Part shown: in pieces, positions 36,473-48,215 of the stretch | How positions within the stretch are numbered: the first letter of the stretch is position 1 | How the letters are laid out: the number at the start of each line of letters is the position of its first letter | Source: Hypomyces perniciosus | Lineage: Eukaryota; Ascomycota; Sordariomycetes; Hypocreales; Hypocreaceae | NCBI GenBank assembly: GCA_008477525.1 | Contig: SPDT01000007.1 | Coordinates: forward strand, 6,758,001 to 6,822,000 | Direction of reading: 5' to 3' | DNA: 64,000 nt | Notes under the pieces: model-generated | The model's input: the letters and a program-made list of their open reading frames with translations, nothing else | Databases searched by the model: none | Told to the model about the DNA's origin: nothing | Translations under genes and position numbers: made by a program

Positions 36473-38812
36473 CTAGAGAGGGATAGTACATACAATTCGC
36501 CCACCTGTTACTTCACGAGCTTCTATAAAGCTCAGTTCGGCAAGCGGATCGGTATCCGATAACTCAACCTCTTCAAGAAGCTTCTCCACACTTCGAATAT
36601 ATCCCCCACGAAGCCACGATCTCACCGTCTGCGTCATTCCAATTGTACTAGCATCCAGATTTGCCCGGTCATCTCGAACCATTCTGCCGGCCGTAGAGAA
36701 AAGTCTCTCAACGTCAGCAGACATTGGAAGAGTAGAAAGAACATCAAGGGCCATCCGTGATAGGCGAGGATATTCCTCCCGTCTGTCGCACCAATAGCTG
36801 ATGGGATCCAGGATCCTCTGATCCGATTTATGTACGTCTCGAAACCAATCGTTATATTCATCTCCCACAGCTGACGAAGCAGGAGTGAATGGCGACTGTA
36901 ATAATGCCGGCGCCTGACGAGACTCCTCGCAGTACTCGTTGAAGGGATTTCGATAAGTTCGCTGCTTCTTCATAACCGGTTCTCGGTCTCGAGAAACGAC
37001 CTGCGGATCGTATTGAGACCTATACAGCCCCTCCACAAGGGACTTTGCAGTCTGGATCCATTCTGGGCGATCTGCCCATATGTCCTCAAAGTATCCCCAA
37101 CGATATGCTGGATGAAGCGCGACAGCTGCATAATAGACCGGTGTCTCATCAAGCCGCGAGTAGTACTCATCAAGTTTCTTCCAGCAGAGATTAATATTGA
37201 CCTTGAAGTGCTCAGGGTCGGGATATCGATGAGCAGCGGCCTTATATACCTCCATTTTATTAAGCAGGTACTCGTAGCCAAACATAAGATCCCAAGAGCA
37301 TCCATATGCTTTAGTATAGCCATACTTTCGCATCCGCTGTCGACCGTCACCTTCAAGGGTAATTAAAACATGCTCAAAATGTTGGAGGACCTCGTTAAAA
37401 AGAGCGATAATATTCCAATCCTTCTCATCGAGTTTGTTGTCATCCCTGAGACAAAGTGGCATTTCACTCCTCGACTTCTTTCCCCTTAAAATTGACCCTT
37501 CCCACTCGTTTTTCTGCCTATACCAGAGTTCTTCAAGGAAGTCCTTCAGGAGAAGAGCGCGTCGGATCATGTAAAGAGTAGAAAGCCAACGAGTTACCAC
37601 ATCAGTAATGACATCTAGAGGCTTTTTTGCTTGTATTGTCGGATCCTCAGACTTCTCGAACGCGACCAACTGAAGAGACCGAAGGAGATTAGTTAGTAAG
37701 TCTGAACGATGAATCCAAACGACAAGGTTATGGAGTTTCCCAATAGGGCCTTTCCGTCTCCACATCTCATGGGCCTTCGCATTAAGCGCCTCATTTCCAA
37801 GGATATCATCCTCAAATGCCTCAGAGTCATGGCCAAAAAGCAGCGCTTTAACAGCAAGATTAAGGATATGACCAAAGCAGCGTAATCGCCGGGTTTCTCC
37901 CTTAAAGCCCAGCGCTTTTCCGATTTCCTTCATCGCTGTATCGTTGTTGCTGGCGTTATCAAGTGTAAAGTATCCGACCTTCTGGGTTATATCATAGCTC
38001 CGAAGGATATCGACAACATGAGCAGCAATATTCTCCCCAGAATGACGATCGACAAGCTCTGGAAGTCCAAGGACAAGTTTTTGTGGCTGGCCAACGGTAT
38101 CAAGAAAATAGCAAACGATTCCATATAGAGCATGGCGATTATTCGACCTCCAGCCATCGAACGCTATGTGAATCAGCCCTGGGGCTGCCGCCAACACTCG
38201 CTTTATTTCCTCTATGTTTTCTTCGTACACCTTAAGGATGCGTCTGCGAACGGTATCGTGGGTGATATGTGCCTCGGTCGTCTTCACGAGGGGATTGAGG
38301 TACTCGAAAACTGCGCGGAGGTACGGATCTTCGCTTTGTCGGAAGGAGGAATTACTGTTGATGATCCAACAGACTACCAAGCGCTGGAAGGCTAATCGAT
38401 CAAAACGGCCGATGATCTGGTTGGCAATCTGCTGTTCTCGCGAGTTATATGTGTTCAGCTTCATCATCTCGGCGATATTCCTTGATGACGTATTCTCTTT
38501 TGCTTTACTTGGCGGCTTCCGCCTGCCTGAAGGATCCCAGATACTGTGGTCGGTCCAGAGGTGGATCTCTGCGTTCTGTGTGCCATTCGAGGCAGTCGAG
38601 TGAGGTTTTTGCTTACTACTCTTTACGCAGACCTTGCAAACCCATCGCCGCTTTGTATCATCGTCGCTCTTCTCGATATCGTAACCGAATTGCCATATCC
38701 ATGACGATATGGATGCGCAACGCTGGGATTGAGTATACCCAGGGAAGTATTTCCAAGGGAAAAGGTCCCACAGGTTCTCCTGGTCCTCCTGGGCCTGTAT
38801 CTGAGGATGCAT
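36473..38812 (-). CDS. hAT family transposase, 779 aa
   Basis: One uninterrupted frame, ATG at 38812, stop at 36473. An N-terminal BED-type zinc finger is seen (C59, C62, H84, H89). The RNase-H-like catalytic core has D219 (IAFDGW), D285 (FTLDNASNND), the conserved CxxH (C312, H315) and E702 (SADVERLFSTAG). The C-terminal hAT dimerisation region (about 655-735, with DPISYWCDRREEYPRLSRMALDV preceding E702) is complete. Length and motif order match autonomous fungal hAT elements such as Restless. Start choice: first ATG of the frame, about 735 bp inside the right terminus. No intron is needed. Composition is balanced, unlike the surrounding host element, consistent with recent arrival. It cuts and pastes DNA at 8-bp targets in the nucleus. 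Confidence 0.93.
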   Translation of the reverse strand: MHPQIQAQEDQENLWDLFPWKYFPGYTQSQRCASISSWIWQFGYDIEKSDDDTKRRWVCKVCVKSSKQKPHSTASNGTQNAEIHLWTDHSIWDPSGRRKPPSKAKENTSSRNIAEMMKLNTYNSREQQIANQIIGRFDRLAFQRLVVCWIINSNSSFRQSEDPYLRAVFEYLNPLVKTTEAHITHDTVRRRILKVYEENIEEIKRVLAAAPGLIHIAFDGWRSNNRHALYGIVCYFLDTVGQPQKLVLGLPELVDRHSGENIAAHVVDILRSYDITQKVGYFTLDNASNNDTAMKEIGKALGFKGETRRLRCFGHILNLAVKALLFGHDSEAFEDDILGNEALNAKAHEMWRRKGPIGKLHNLVVWIHRSDLLTNLLRSLQLVAFEKSEDPTIQAKKPLDVITDVVTRWLSTLYMIRRALLLKDFLEELWYRQKNEWEGSILRGKKSRSEMPLCLRDDNKLDEKDWNIIALFNEVLQHFEHVLITLEGDGRQRMRKYGYTKAYGCSWDLMFGYEYLLNKMEVYKAAAHRYPDPEHFKVNINLCWKKLDEYYSRLDETPVYYAAVALHPAYRWGYFEDIWADRPEWIQTAKSLVEGLYRSQYDPQVVSRDREPVMKKQRTYRNPFNEYCEESRQAPALLQSPFTPASSAVGDEYNDWFRDVHKSDQRILDPISYWCDRREEYPRLSRMALDVLSTLPMSADVERLFSTAGRMVRDDRANLDASTIGMTQTVRSWLRGGYIRSVEKLLEEVELSDTDPLAELSFIEAREVTGGRIVCTIPL

Positions 38813-39399
38813 AGGGTTAATAAATTATGCTTATGGCGATTCCATTAATAAAAAATTCATATACGAAGTACATAAAACCCTTTCTCCTAATAGAAGTTCA
38901 ACGCGCCTGAACGCGGTAACTAAGAACGCGAAATCTCCACGCTCCTGGCTACCAAAAAAAAAAAATCTTCCATAATCACTACTAACATATGTAAGAGCAA
39001 AATGTATAGTGATTTGTTAGTGGTGACTTAAGTTTAGCGTCCCTCTAGTTTTATACTAGGCTAAGTGATGCAGGTATTTTTATAGCTTAACTTGATGCGA
39101 AAACCTGACAGTTATTACGGAGTACATAAATACAGTTTTTAAAAAAGATATTTATTATAATTGGAATAGAGTTGGCCTTTCTAGCAATATACTAAAATAT
39201 ATATAATAAGATTCATTTCTCTCTATATAGCTATATATTAAATGCATATAGATTTAGTTTCGTTTACCTACTCTTCCAATGATATATAGGGTATGTTGGC
39301 GGAGGGTCAGGTAGAACAAGCACGGAGTCTCTGGTAATGATGTCACTGACTTGGGCAATGGTAAGTATACTATTTTAGGGTGATGATTAAGCGCCCCCC

Positions 39400-39540
39400 T
39401 GCTTCCATTTCCATCCACGGGACCCTTCCGTGGATGGATGGATTATGTAATGGCAGGCGCGATGGAATGGATGGAAATGGATGCACGGGCCATCCATTTC
39501 CATAAATGGACGCCCGTGGAAATGGACGTGGAATGGATCG
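39400..39540. repeat. hAT right subterminal repeats
   Basis: Repeats of the same CCATTTCCATCC / GGATGGAAATGG words seen at the left end (39406-39418, 39432-39441, 39464-39481, 39499-39511), bordering the right inverted repeat. Confidence 0.75.
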
Positions 39541-39548
39541 CCACCCTG

Positions 39549-39556
39549 GGTATATG
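39549..39556. repeat. hAT target-site duplication, right
   Basis: GGTATATG, identical to 36123-36130. Confidence 0.95.
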
Positions 39557-42500
39557 TCGAGGATTTTATATGGGCCCACCCATTTATCGTCTCCCTTCTT
39601 CATTGGGCGGTTTGTTTTGAGGTATTCGGTCTTTAACCACACCTTTTCACCGACTGCGAATCGGTATGAGTCCTCCCTTGATGTGTTGGCCGCGGCCTTG
39701 TATCGGGCGATAGATAGGTTCGGCGGGCAGGGGTTTAAGGGCTCGACTCCCAGGCGCGGGTGAAAACCGTAATTTGCAAAGAACGGCGAGGTTCCTGTTG
39801 TCTCGGATACTTAGTTATTCTGGGCAAACTCCGCGAGTGGCAACCAGTCCACCCAATCGTTCTGGTAAAAACTTATAAACTGCCTGAGATACTGCTCCAC
39901 CCCTGCGTTTAGCCGTTCAGTCTGGCCGTTAATCTCTAGATAGTAGGCTAAGGAATATTTAAAGTGAATTCCAAGTTATTGGGATAACTGCTTCCAGAAC
40001 TCAGATATAAACTAGGTACCCCGGTCTAATATAATTATTTCTGGGGCTCCGTGTAAGGCGTAGATGTGTAAAATGAAGGCGTCGGCAAGTTCTTCGGCAT
40101 TAAGTGTGCGGGTAGCGATAAAGTGGCGCATCTTCATTAAGCGGTATACCATTATAAGGATATTCTTATAGACTAAGCCTTACTGGTTACAGTCAGGCAG
40201 TAGCGTAATATAATCCACTGAGATATTACTCTAGGCCTGGAATAGTACTGGCAATGGTTTCAGGAATCCTGGGGGAGCAGACCTGCTTGACTTCGTTCGA
40301 AAGTATAGGTTACAACCCTTAACAAAAGTGTCAATATCAGCTGATATTTATGGCCACTAGTATATGCGGTTAAAGAGGTCTAGCATTTTCACTTATCCCA
40401 GGTATCCCCTTGGCCTGGAAGAGTATGTTTGGTATATAACTTATATCTTCGCTTTATCTGTCAGCAGGAGGAAAAGTCGTTCCTGGTAATATATTTAATT
40501 GCCGCGGATTTAAAAGTCTTGTATTGCTGCCCTTAAGTCACCTCGAATGCTCTTGGGCCATTATCGAACGGCTGGGTCTCAGAGCGCCTGCATTATAATA
40601 CTCGCTATGTTTAATGTTTTATAGGCTTTATCGATTATTCCGTCGATTAATATCTTTAGGTCTAGAATTAAAGTGCCGGTCGTTATAGCAAGTAGGTTTT
40701 TATTGTCTATACCTCCTGTAATGTCGGTATAGGTATAAGGGTTAAAGCGGCTTTCCAGGAGTAAGGTTCTCTTTCTTTCTTTTAATCGGCTATTATCCTG
40801 GTCTGACTTTACTAGGATATCCTGAGATCTCCTGTTTAACGCATTAGGCCTTACTGCTTTCAACCCAGGCCAATAAATAATCCGGAAATTATATTAAGAT
40901 AAGAATTCAGACTAGTAAACTTATCTTTAATTTAACGCTTTAGTAGTCGTGAAATATTCTAGGTTCTTGTAGTTTATAATAATCTCGAATTTATTTTCTA
41001 TGCCTTAAAGCTTAGGGCGCTATTCTTCCAACAATTTAATAATAGCTAGAAGTTCCTTATTATAAATCTTATAATTGCATTTAGCAGGTAAATACTTCGA
41101 TAAAAAGTATACTACTAGTCGCAAAATACTATCCTTATTATACTGGGAGAGAATACTACTAGATGCCCAGTCTAAGGCATCTATTTCTAGGACTATCTTT
41201 TTATTATAGTCGAAAAAGGTAAAGATTAAGGTAGTTATAAACTGGGTTTTAAGATAGTTAAACGCAGCAGTATAGAGTTCCGTTTAATTCCATAGTATAT
41301 CTTTTCTTAAAAGGCTATTTAAGGGTTTATAGATATTAGAGAAGTCTTTAATGAACTGCCGATAGAAATTCGCGAAGCCTAGGAAGCGTTAGAGTTCGCG
41401 GAGGTTTGAGGGTCTTTTCCAATTTATAATCGCGGCCACTTTCTCAAGGTCTATCTTAATGCTATTGCTTGTAATAATTAAGCTAAAGTACTTTATTCTT
41501 GTTGTCTTAAATTTGCATTTTTTAATGTCGACTTAGAGACCTATGTCGATCAATTTATCTATGACTTCTTGTATATATTATCAGTGTTCCTTTTGCGTGG
41601 CTAAGTAGACTAAGACATTATCGAGGTAGGCTATGCAAATCTTATTAAGTAAATTATATAAAGTATAGTTAATATAGTATTAGAAAAAGGCTGGGGCATT
41701 ATAAAGACTAAAGGGTATGATAAGGGTTTCGAATAGCCTAAACTAGGTTATAAAAGCTATCTTCTATTTATATCCCTCTGCGATTCTGAGTTTGTTAAAG
41801 GCGGCTATTATATTTAGCTTAATATAAAATCTGGTATTGCACAGAGTATCTAATGTCTCCCAGATTAGCGGCAATAGGTAGCGATTCTTTATAGTAATAT
41901 TATTAAGGCCTCGGTAGTCTTAATAAATGCGGACGCCTCCTCTAGGTTTTATAGCGAGGAGTAGGGGGGCAGTATATCTCGCTCTAGATTCCCTAATAAA
42001 TCCTTTAGCTAGGTTCTCGTCTAGCCATTTTCTTATAACCCAGAGTTCGCTTAGTGATATTAGGCGGTTCTTTTAATATAGTAGTTCCTTCCCTAGTAAA
42101 AGCTCGATTTTGTAGTCCTATAATCTCTTAGGGGGAAGCTTATTTGCCAGTTATAAGAGGAAGCCGACAATTTTATCTTATAGCCAGTCAGGAAGTTTCT
42201 TTCGAATATTACTTTCTATTAGTTCTGGCTTTGCTTTTATAAACTTATCGATATTAGACTCTGATATTCCCTGGAGGTATTCTCTGCTATAGTAGTGCGC
42301 GAGGAAATTGTGGAAAGCTGTGGGGAATAATGTTTATACTGCTGCAAAGCTGCCTTATCCTTGTAACACGCTTGCGAAAGTGTCCTTATTAAGCTCTAGT
42401 AGTCGGTATACTTTATATTCCCATTCCTGTATATCTTCTGCTAGGTCTGCCTAGGTTAGTCTTATATATTAGGCAGATAGGTCTTTACAGAACTAGATAA

Positions 42501-44950
42501 ATAATATTACGGCAGACATTTAGATATCTGTTAGGTTAGGTCGCTTATATAGCGCTACCGCTGCAGGCTTATCGGGTATTAATATACTCAGTTTAGGGAG
42601 TTATACTGGGTTATATTAGCGTAAATATTAATAGTTATTAGCTATAGGCATTGTTAAGACTAGTGTTAAAGGCTTGTTTAGTATTATCTATACTTTAGTC
42701 TCTAGTCCTTTATAGTTATTAAGTCGATAAGTGCAGTAGTAATTTTACCCTAGTGTTAGTATAAAGTTAATATATAAGTCCCTTTCTCTTTATTAGGGCG
42801 TTGTTTCTTTTAGTATACTTTCAATATAGGCTTAAAACCTAACTTTCTTTTTAACCTTTTTTCTTGTCCTTTTTAGTGTATTATTTTATTTCTTACTGGT
42901 AGTGTAAAGTATTAACTTTAAGGGTTTGCCTGGGATATTAATATTGTATAGAATAGTTATTGGGCTAGGAATTGTTAGTGCAGTGTAGGTTTAAGGGCAA
43001 TAATTTATTAAACAATATTGCGAGTTAAAGGTGACTGTTAATATAGGCTAGTTGATATTGGGATTATATCGCTATAGCTATAGTATTCTAAAGATAAGGG
43101 GGTTTTAATTTAAGAGATTAGTGACGAAAAATATATACAGCTCTCTATATTCCCTTATTCCTATATCTAGGATTATATAATCGGTGAGCTGTACTGCTGC
43201 TTTACTATCAGCTAAAATAAGGCTCCTTGGTCTGGGCAATTGTATTGTTGGGATTTGGGACTTTTAGAGAAAATGCTGGTCTGTAAAGCCTTATGCTAAG
43301 CAGCCACTATCAATAAGGGTTAATATAGTTACCAGTAAATGCGCAAGGAATAATATAGTATAGATAAGTAGTGATTTGCTATTTATAGCATTTAAAATCA
43401 ATAGTCTATTATTAATAATAATCTGTTATATCTATAGAGGCATTGGGTTTATAGGCTATTCTAATATTTTATTGCGCTTCCTAACGCAATATTGTCGGGA
43501 AGCTACTCTTTTCCCTGCCTTCCCATATCAGGAGTTACATCTTCGTAGGCGAGTGCATCGCTAGAGGTGACTGATCTTTCGATAAAGCCGGTCTCATCGA
43601 TGTAGCATAGGAATAGGTTCCTGTAATATGACGGGTTATTTCTTTAGGTTAAGAAGTGCTGGTACTGCGGGAACTAGGGAATAGGAACTTATAGTGCTGG
43701 CATGCCTTTTCCCTGGCTTAAGATATATACCCTGCCTTGAGGCGCTATAGTGCTGTTGCCTCGATACATTCCGCGTCCTGGGAAGCCGCCACTACATCCC
43801 TGTAGGGTTTAAGGTCTTATAGTGTCAGCTTTCTGCTTTTCCACGCAGTTACTGACTGTATATTGGCCGCCATAGTAGTAGTATAGGTTATAAAGTCGTT
43901 AATATTCTTTGCGTTGTAAAGCAAGGGATATAGTATCTAACTGTATAGGATCGCCTGCGTCTTCTTGCTTTAAAGGGTTTGACTTATTCTAGGGCGGGGC
44001 TTATTAAGGGGTGTAGTTACTGTTTAGCTTCTTAAACTCGCGGTTGCCTCTAAGTTTAGCGTAATAGGCCTGCTCTTTAAGGTCATTATAAACTTTCTAA
44101 CTAAAAGTTCTCTAAGCAGACTAGTTATCCTTGCTTATAGGCTTATCGCTTCTATTAGTAAAGGCGGCGGCCATCTCTTTAGACACTTTAAGGCAAAGGG
44201 CATCAACCTTCTAGGCATCGGTTTTACCGGCTCAGGCTGCCAGTTTATAGAACTCGGTAATAAAGTTCTAGAATAGCTTATTTGCCATATAGTAGGTATT
44301 AAACTCCTGGGCAGTAGATCGCGAAAGGTTAAGAGTTTTATACTATAAGTCCAGGAATTCGATAAAAGTCTTACTACTTCCCTATTCCTATATTATACAG
44401 TTATCCTTTTTTATTGTAATATAATTAAATACCTTTTATACTAAGTTATAGGCATTACTATCCAGTTAGCTGCCGATATAAAGGATGCGTTTATAGGGGG
44501 TATTAAAATACTCGGCATTAATTATAACGTTGCGCAGTATAGTAGAACGCCAGTTTACATACTTCTGCTAACAGGTTTTTACATCTTTATCCTTAGCGTT
44601 AAATTTATCTTTAAGGTTATTAGTCTAACGCCTTAGGATATTATTACTTTTAGCTCTAATAAGCTTATCGATCATATCGCTTTGGCTTTAGACCTTATAT
44701 TAAGCGAGCTTTAGGTTTTTAATAACGGCGGTATTCTCAGACTCCTTTTATTCTAAAGCTATATTAAAGTTATACTTTTAGTTCTGGAAGTAATTAGAGA
44801 CGATATTAAAGAACTGCTCGAGTTCTAGTGCTTAAAGCTATAAGGTTAGGTCGTAATTATTAGTATAAGCTTTCAGGATAGTATAGATGTAAGGCTGGTC
44901 GCGGAAGTAATTAGCAAGCCTCGCTTTCCAACCAGGGTCCCCTTTTACGC
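39557..44950 (-). pseudogene. Gypsy B gag-pol remnant
   Basis: Reading leftward from the 5' LTR: gag (about 43600-44950), protease (about 42600-43100), RT with APLLLAIKPRGGVRIY and the catalytic AYLDNVLVYLA (ancestral YLDD, about 41610-41640), RNase H, and integrase. The integrase C-terminal piece TEYLKTNRPMKKGDDKWVG lies at about 39575-39640, immediately before the hAT insertion. Many frames are closed by TAA/TAG. Confidence 0.75.
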
Positions 44951-45217
44951 CTTCTATTCTCACTTCAATATTCTCGGGTTAAACGTAAGCTAGGGAATTA
45001 GGTATAGGCTAAGGAGCTGGGCTACGGTGTATTCTTTACTGCAGGGATGTGGGCTTTTGGGCTTAGGGTCTCGCCACGGTTAGGGATTAGTGAATTTCCT
45101 GTGAGACATAGGGCTCTTCATAGTATTGCGACTAGGCCGTCGGCGACTTCATTAATTCTTCTCAGGCAGGGTCAAGGGCTAAGGGTAATGGCGCAGTCGT
45201 TGTAGGAAGGCATAAAC

Positions 45218-45379
45218 TATTACGGCACACGGAATAGCGGGTTAAGGTGATATCTTTATTGTGCCTTGAATAAGGCAAGAAGCTATGAGAATGTGGTTTG
45301 AAGGTGTAGGACCAAGTCATCACGTGAGGACGCACGTGATGCTGATGAGTCATTAGAGGGCAGGTTTGGTGCCGTGACA
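45218..45379 (-). repeat. Gypsy B 5' LTR
   Basis: 162 bp, partner of 35443-35604. Differences such as GGGTCAAGG versus GGGTTAAGG are transitions. Confidence 0.92.
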
Positions 45380-45771
45380 GTATTATAATAAACCTTTTAT
45401 AGCTTTGCTGGCTAATAATTAAAGAATATATTCACTCCCTTTATAAAACCTGCTTTAAAATCAGGCATTACCTATTAATATTTAAGTTAGTTAAAATAAT
45501 AATAATCTTTAAATTAAAGAAAAGAGACCTATTATCCCTAAAAGTTTAAAGGCTAATCTCTCTTTTTTCCTGCTTAAGTAAAGGATTTAAATGCTTTATT
45601 GCATAAAAAATTATATATACTGCAATTATACAGTAAATACTATATACCGAATAAACTAGCGTCCTTTTAAAAAGATTTAGCATTAATTTAATTATAGCTT
45701 TAGTTTATAAAGTTAAACTGGCTTTTTATAACAGTAAAGTAGCTACCTTTATTACAGTTAATATCTAAAAG
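45380..45771 (+). pseudogene. LINE B reverse transcriptase, first part
   Basis: Decayed RT start: a block resembling RPI(S/P)LL..LGK (about 45520-45600) and a KG-F-D-type palm motif near 45720. Stops throughout. Continues at 46352. Confidence 0.6.
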
Positions 45772-46351
45772 TATTAAAATAATAAGGTTATACTGAACCT
45801 TATTTATGTGTGGCTTCTGGGAAGCTGTATACAATACAGCAATAAGGAAACGACTAAGAGTCTAGTTAGGTTAATAATGGATAAACAATTGAATTATAAC
45901 TTATCTAATAGCTGAAAAGCTATAGAATATTTAGTATATGTGTGGCTATTTATAGAAGTGATTGTAGAACAATGCTTTGTCTTCTATAATAGTCCTCCGA
46001 CCTAATAATAGGCATATGGTGGCAGAATTGGGTTTATAGCTGCATTCCTATTTTCCGCAAAATTTATTTATATAGGAAATCGGCCAAATCGACTTACGGC
46101 TATATAAACAGGAAACTATATTAGTTAGATTTTTTATAATAGCTGTTGTAGCTATTGTATTGAGTTTAGGGTAGGCGGGGTAGCTGGTCTTAGCTTAATT
46201 GTTATTATTAAAGATAATAGAAATTTCCTGACTTATACCAAAGTTCCTCCAGAACTCGGTCCTAGTATCAGGCCTAATTCCAGGTCTAGCCGGAATAGGA
46301 AGGTTACCTAATTACACTGAAATCCTTGCTTTTTAGCCCTCCTTTTTAACA
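45772..46351 (-). mobile_element. Solo Copia LTR, reverse orientation
   Basis: 580 bp matching the Copia A/B LTRs on the minus strand: reversed ends TATTAAAATAATAAGG (ancestral TGTTAAAA...) and CTCCTTTTTAACA. There is no internal region, so it is the product of LTR-LTR recombination. The flanks AAAAG and ATAGT do not form a clean TSD. Confidence 0.85.
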
Positions 46352-48099
46352 ATAGTCTTTATTAATAGATTAACCCTTTAACTATAAAAGCAAGGCTAGT
46401 TGAATTATATAGCTAAATAGGCCTTTTCTTTTATAATAAATTGCAAAGCTTAAATAAAACTATAAAAAACAATAACTTAACTACTCCCTTTAAACTATAG
46501 CCTCCTTTAAAGATTGCTAGTATCTTTAATCCTTTTCTTACTATATAGCTTTAATATACTATTTATTTACTGCCCTTTTTTAACTTCAAATAGCAGCTAT
46601 TAAATAATCCCTTTTTAATAAACTATAAATGTTTAGCTATATAGATAATATAGTATTTTTATTTATTAGTAACTCTTTTAACTAAATAGTAGCCTAAGCT
46701 ATAGCTATAGTTTAGAAAGTTTAATAATAAAGTAAAGATAATGCAATATTATTTAATCCTAAAAAGATAAATATAATACACTTCTCGAAATACTATATAT
46801 AAAATAACCTATTAATAATATATAATAATATTAAAAGGATAATACTAAAGAAAAAGGTAATTAAATAGCTAGGTATCTTTTTTAACTAAAAGCTTAGCTT
46901 TAAAATATATTTTAAAAAAAAAGCTATAAAGGCCTATATAGTAATAAATACGTTATATAATGGCTTAAACTCTATTTAAAGGGCTACTCTATACTTTATA
47001 TATTAAGCAGTCTATATATATATAAAACCAGTACTTTACTATAGATTTAAAATATAATATAAAGGCCTAAATATATATAAAATATAATACCTCTTTAACT
47101 ATATAGCCTTAATCCTTAAAACAGCTATAAAGGCTATCCTCCTTATATAAAGGATAACTCTTATACTAATCCTATATAAAAAAGTAGGATCACTTTAATT
47201 ATAGAATTTTTTAATACCTAAAAGCTTTCATTTACTATTAAACTATTATTATTAAATAACCAATATCCTTTTATTTATAAAACCTAACTAAACTAATATA
47301 TATGTAAATAAACTACAGCAATACTTATAATAAAATTTAGTAAGTTATATAATTTACTAAAAGTTACCTAAAACTAGCCCTTTTCCTTAAATTAACTAAA
47401 ACTTAAAACCTTTACTTATACAGTAAAGCTAAAGCTGTCAAAGAATTTAATAATTAAATAGCTATAGTAGCCTTTTAAAATATAGTAGTATTTATAAATA
47501 GTTTACGCTTTACTATAAAAGCTATTAGCTATAGCTTTTTAATATAGCAGAACAGTAAAGAAGTTTTAATAGGATTTAGTTAATTTAGCCTAGTAAAAGT
47601 ATTTAATAATAAAGCGGCTAAGGCTTTAAAAGGACTTAAAGCTGCCCTAGCTAATAATAACAATATAAAGGATATTACTATTTATTTAAATAATATAGCT
47701 GTAATACACTATTTAAAAGGTATACCTTTAAACTTATTATAATAGATCTTTATTTAATTTTAAAGATTAAAGAATATATATAATAAAAGTATATATATTT
47801 AATAGTGCCTTAGCTATTAAAAGATATAAGGCAATAAGGCTGTAAACCAGTTAATAAAATTAAGTTATAAATAATTAAAGCTATTTAATATAATACTTAT
47901 ATTTACTTTCTTTTAATATAAAGTTAAAGTAAAACTAAAGACTAGCTTTAAAAGCTAATAGAGAAAGAATATATTTAATATATATTATTTATTTAAATTA
48001 ACAGTTAACCTAAAATACCTTAAAGAATTAATAATTTTATAAAGGGAACTTTATTATTTATTAACTGCTAAATCCTAGTATAGGGACTTTATATAATAT
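46352..48099 (+). pseudogene. LINE B reverse transcriptase (second part) and RNase H
   Basis: A decayed P-Q-G-S-P-L-S-P-I-L-F block lies at about 46500-46540 and the F-V-D-D region at about 46635-46665 (now Y-R/I-D-N). RNase H follows at about 47660-47880 (TIYLNNIAVIHYLKG, ancestral DNQAAI). The C-terminal HLL-A-S-G-H-G-D-F module starts at about 48055 and is cut by the TRIM element. Confidence 0.7.
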
Positions 48100-48175
48100 T
48101 GTCACATAGTATACAAGGTCACTTATCTATGCAGATTGTATAGAGCTTCACTTTTGCTGGATTTGTGGTCTGACA

Positions 48176-48185
48176 GTTATGAGCC
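48176..48185 (+). promoter_or_regulatory. TRIM primer binding site, half-tRNA type
   Basis: GTTATGAGCC directly abuts the 5' LTR; its complement GGCTCATAAC is the anticodon stem-loop of initiator tRNA-Met. It is the same site type as in Copia B, without the RIP change. Confidence 0.65.
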
Positions 48186-48215
48186 TGGTATTGTTTCGCG
48201 CGAAATTATCCGATA

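Larger units (their letters stand above)
36131..39548 (-). mobile_element. Complete autonomous hAT DNA transposon
   Basis: 3418 bp. Terminal inverted repeats CAGGCTGGCGATCCATTCC and GGAATGGATCGCCACCCTG match at 18 of 19 positions. A perfect 8-bp TSD flanks it. It contains one intact transposase gene and no RIP, although it lies in RIP-affected Gypsy B within its integrase C-terminal domain. All structural requirements for mobility are present in the sequence; activity itself cannot be judged. Confidence 0.95.
35443..45379 (-). mobile_element. Gypsy B: chromodomain Gypsy LTR retrotransposon with 162-bp LTRs, hAT inside
   Basis: 162-bp LTRs (35443-35604 and 45218-45379) and a perfect TSD GTATT (35438-35442, 45380-45384). 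Orientation is minus: the strand-reversed polypurine tract lies at 35605-35625 and RT reads leftward. About 6.5 kb without the 3.4-kb hAT transposon at 36131-39548. RIP is moderate; the two LTRs differ mainly by C/T and G/A changes. Confidence 0.9.

Noticed and set aside
37013..38814. Plus-strand frames opposite the hAT transposase
   Set aside because: Antisense of a clear 779-aa transposase with all catalytic residues.
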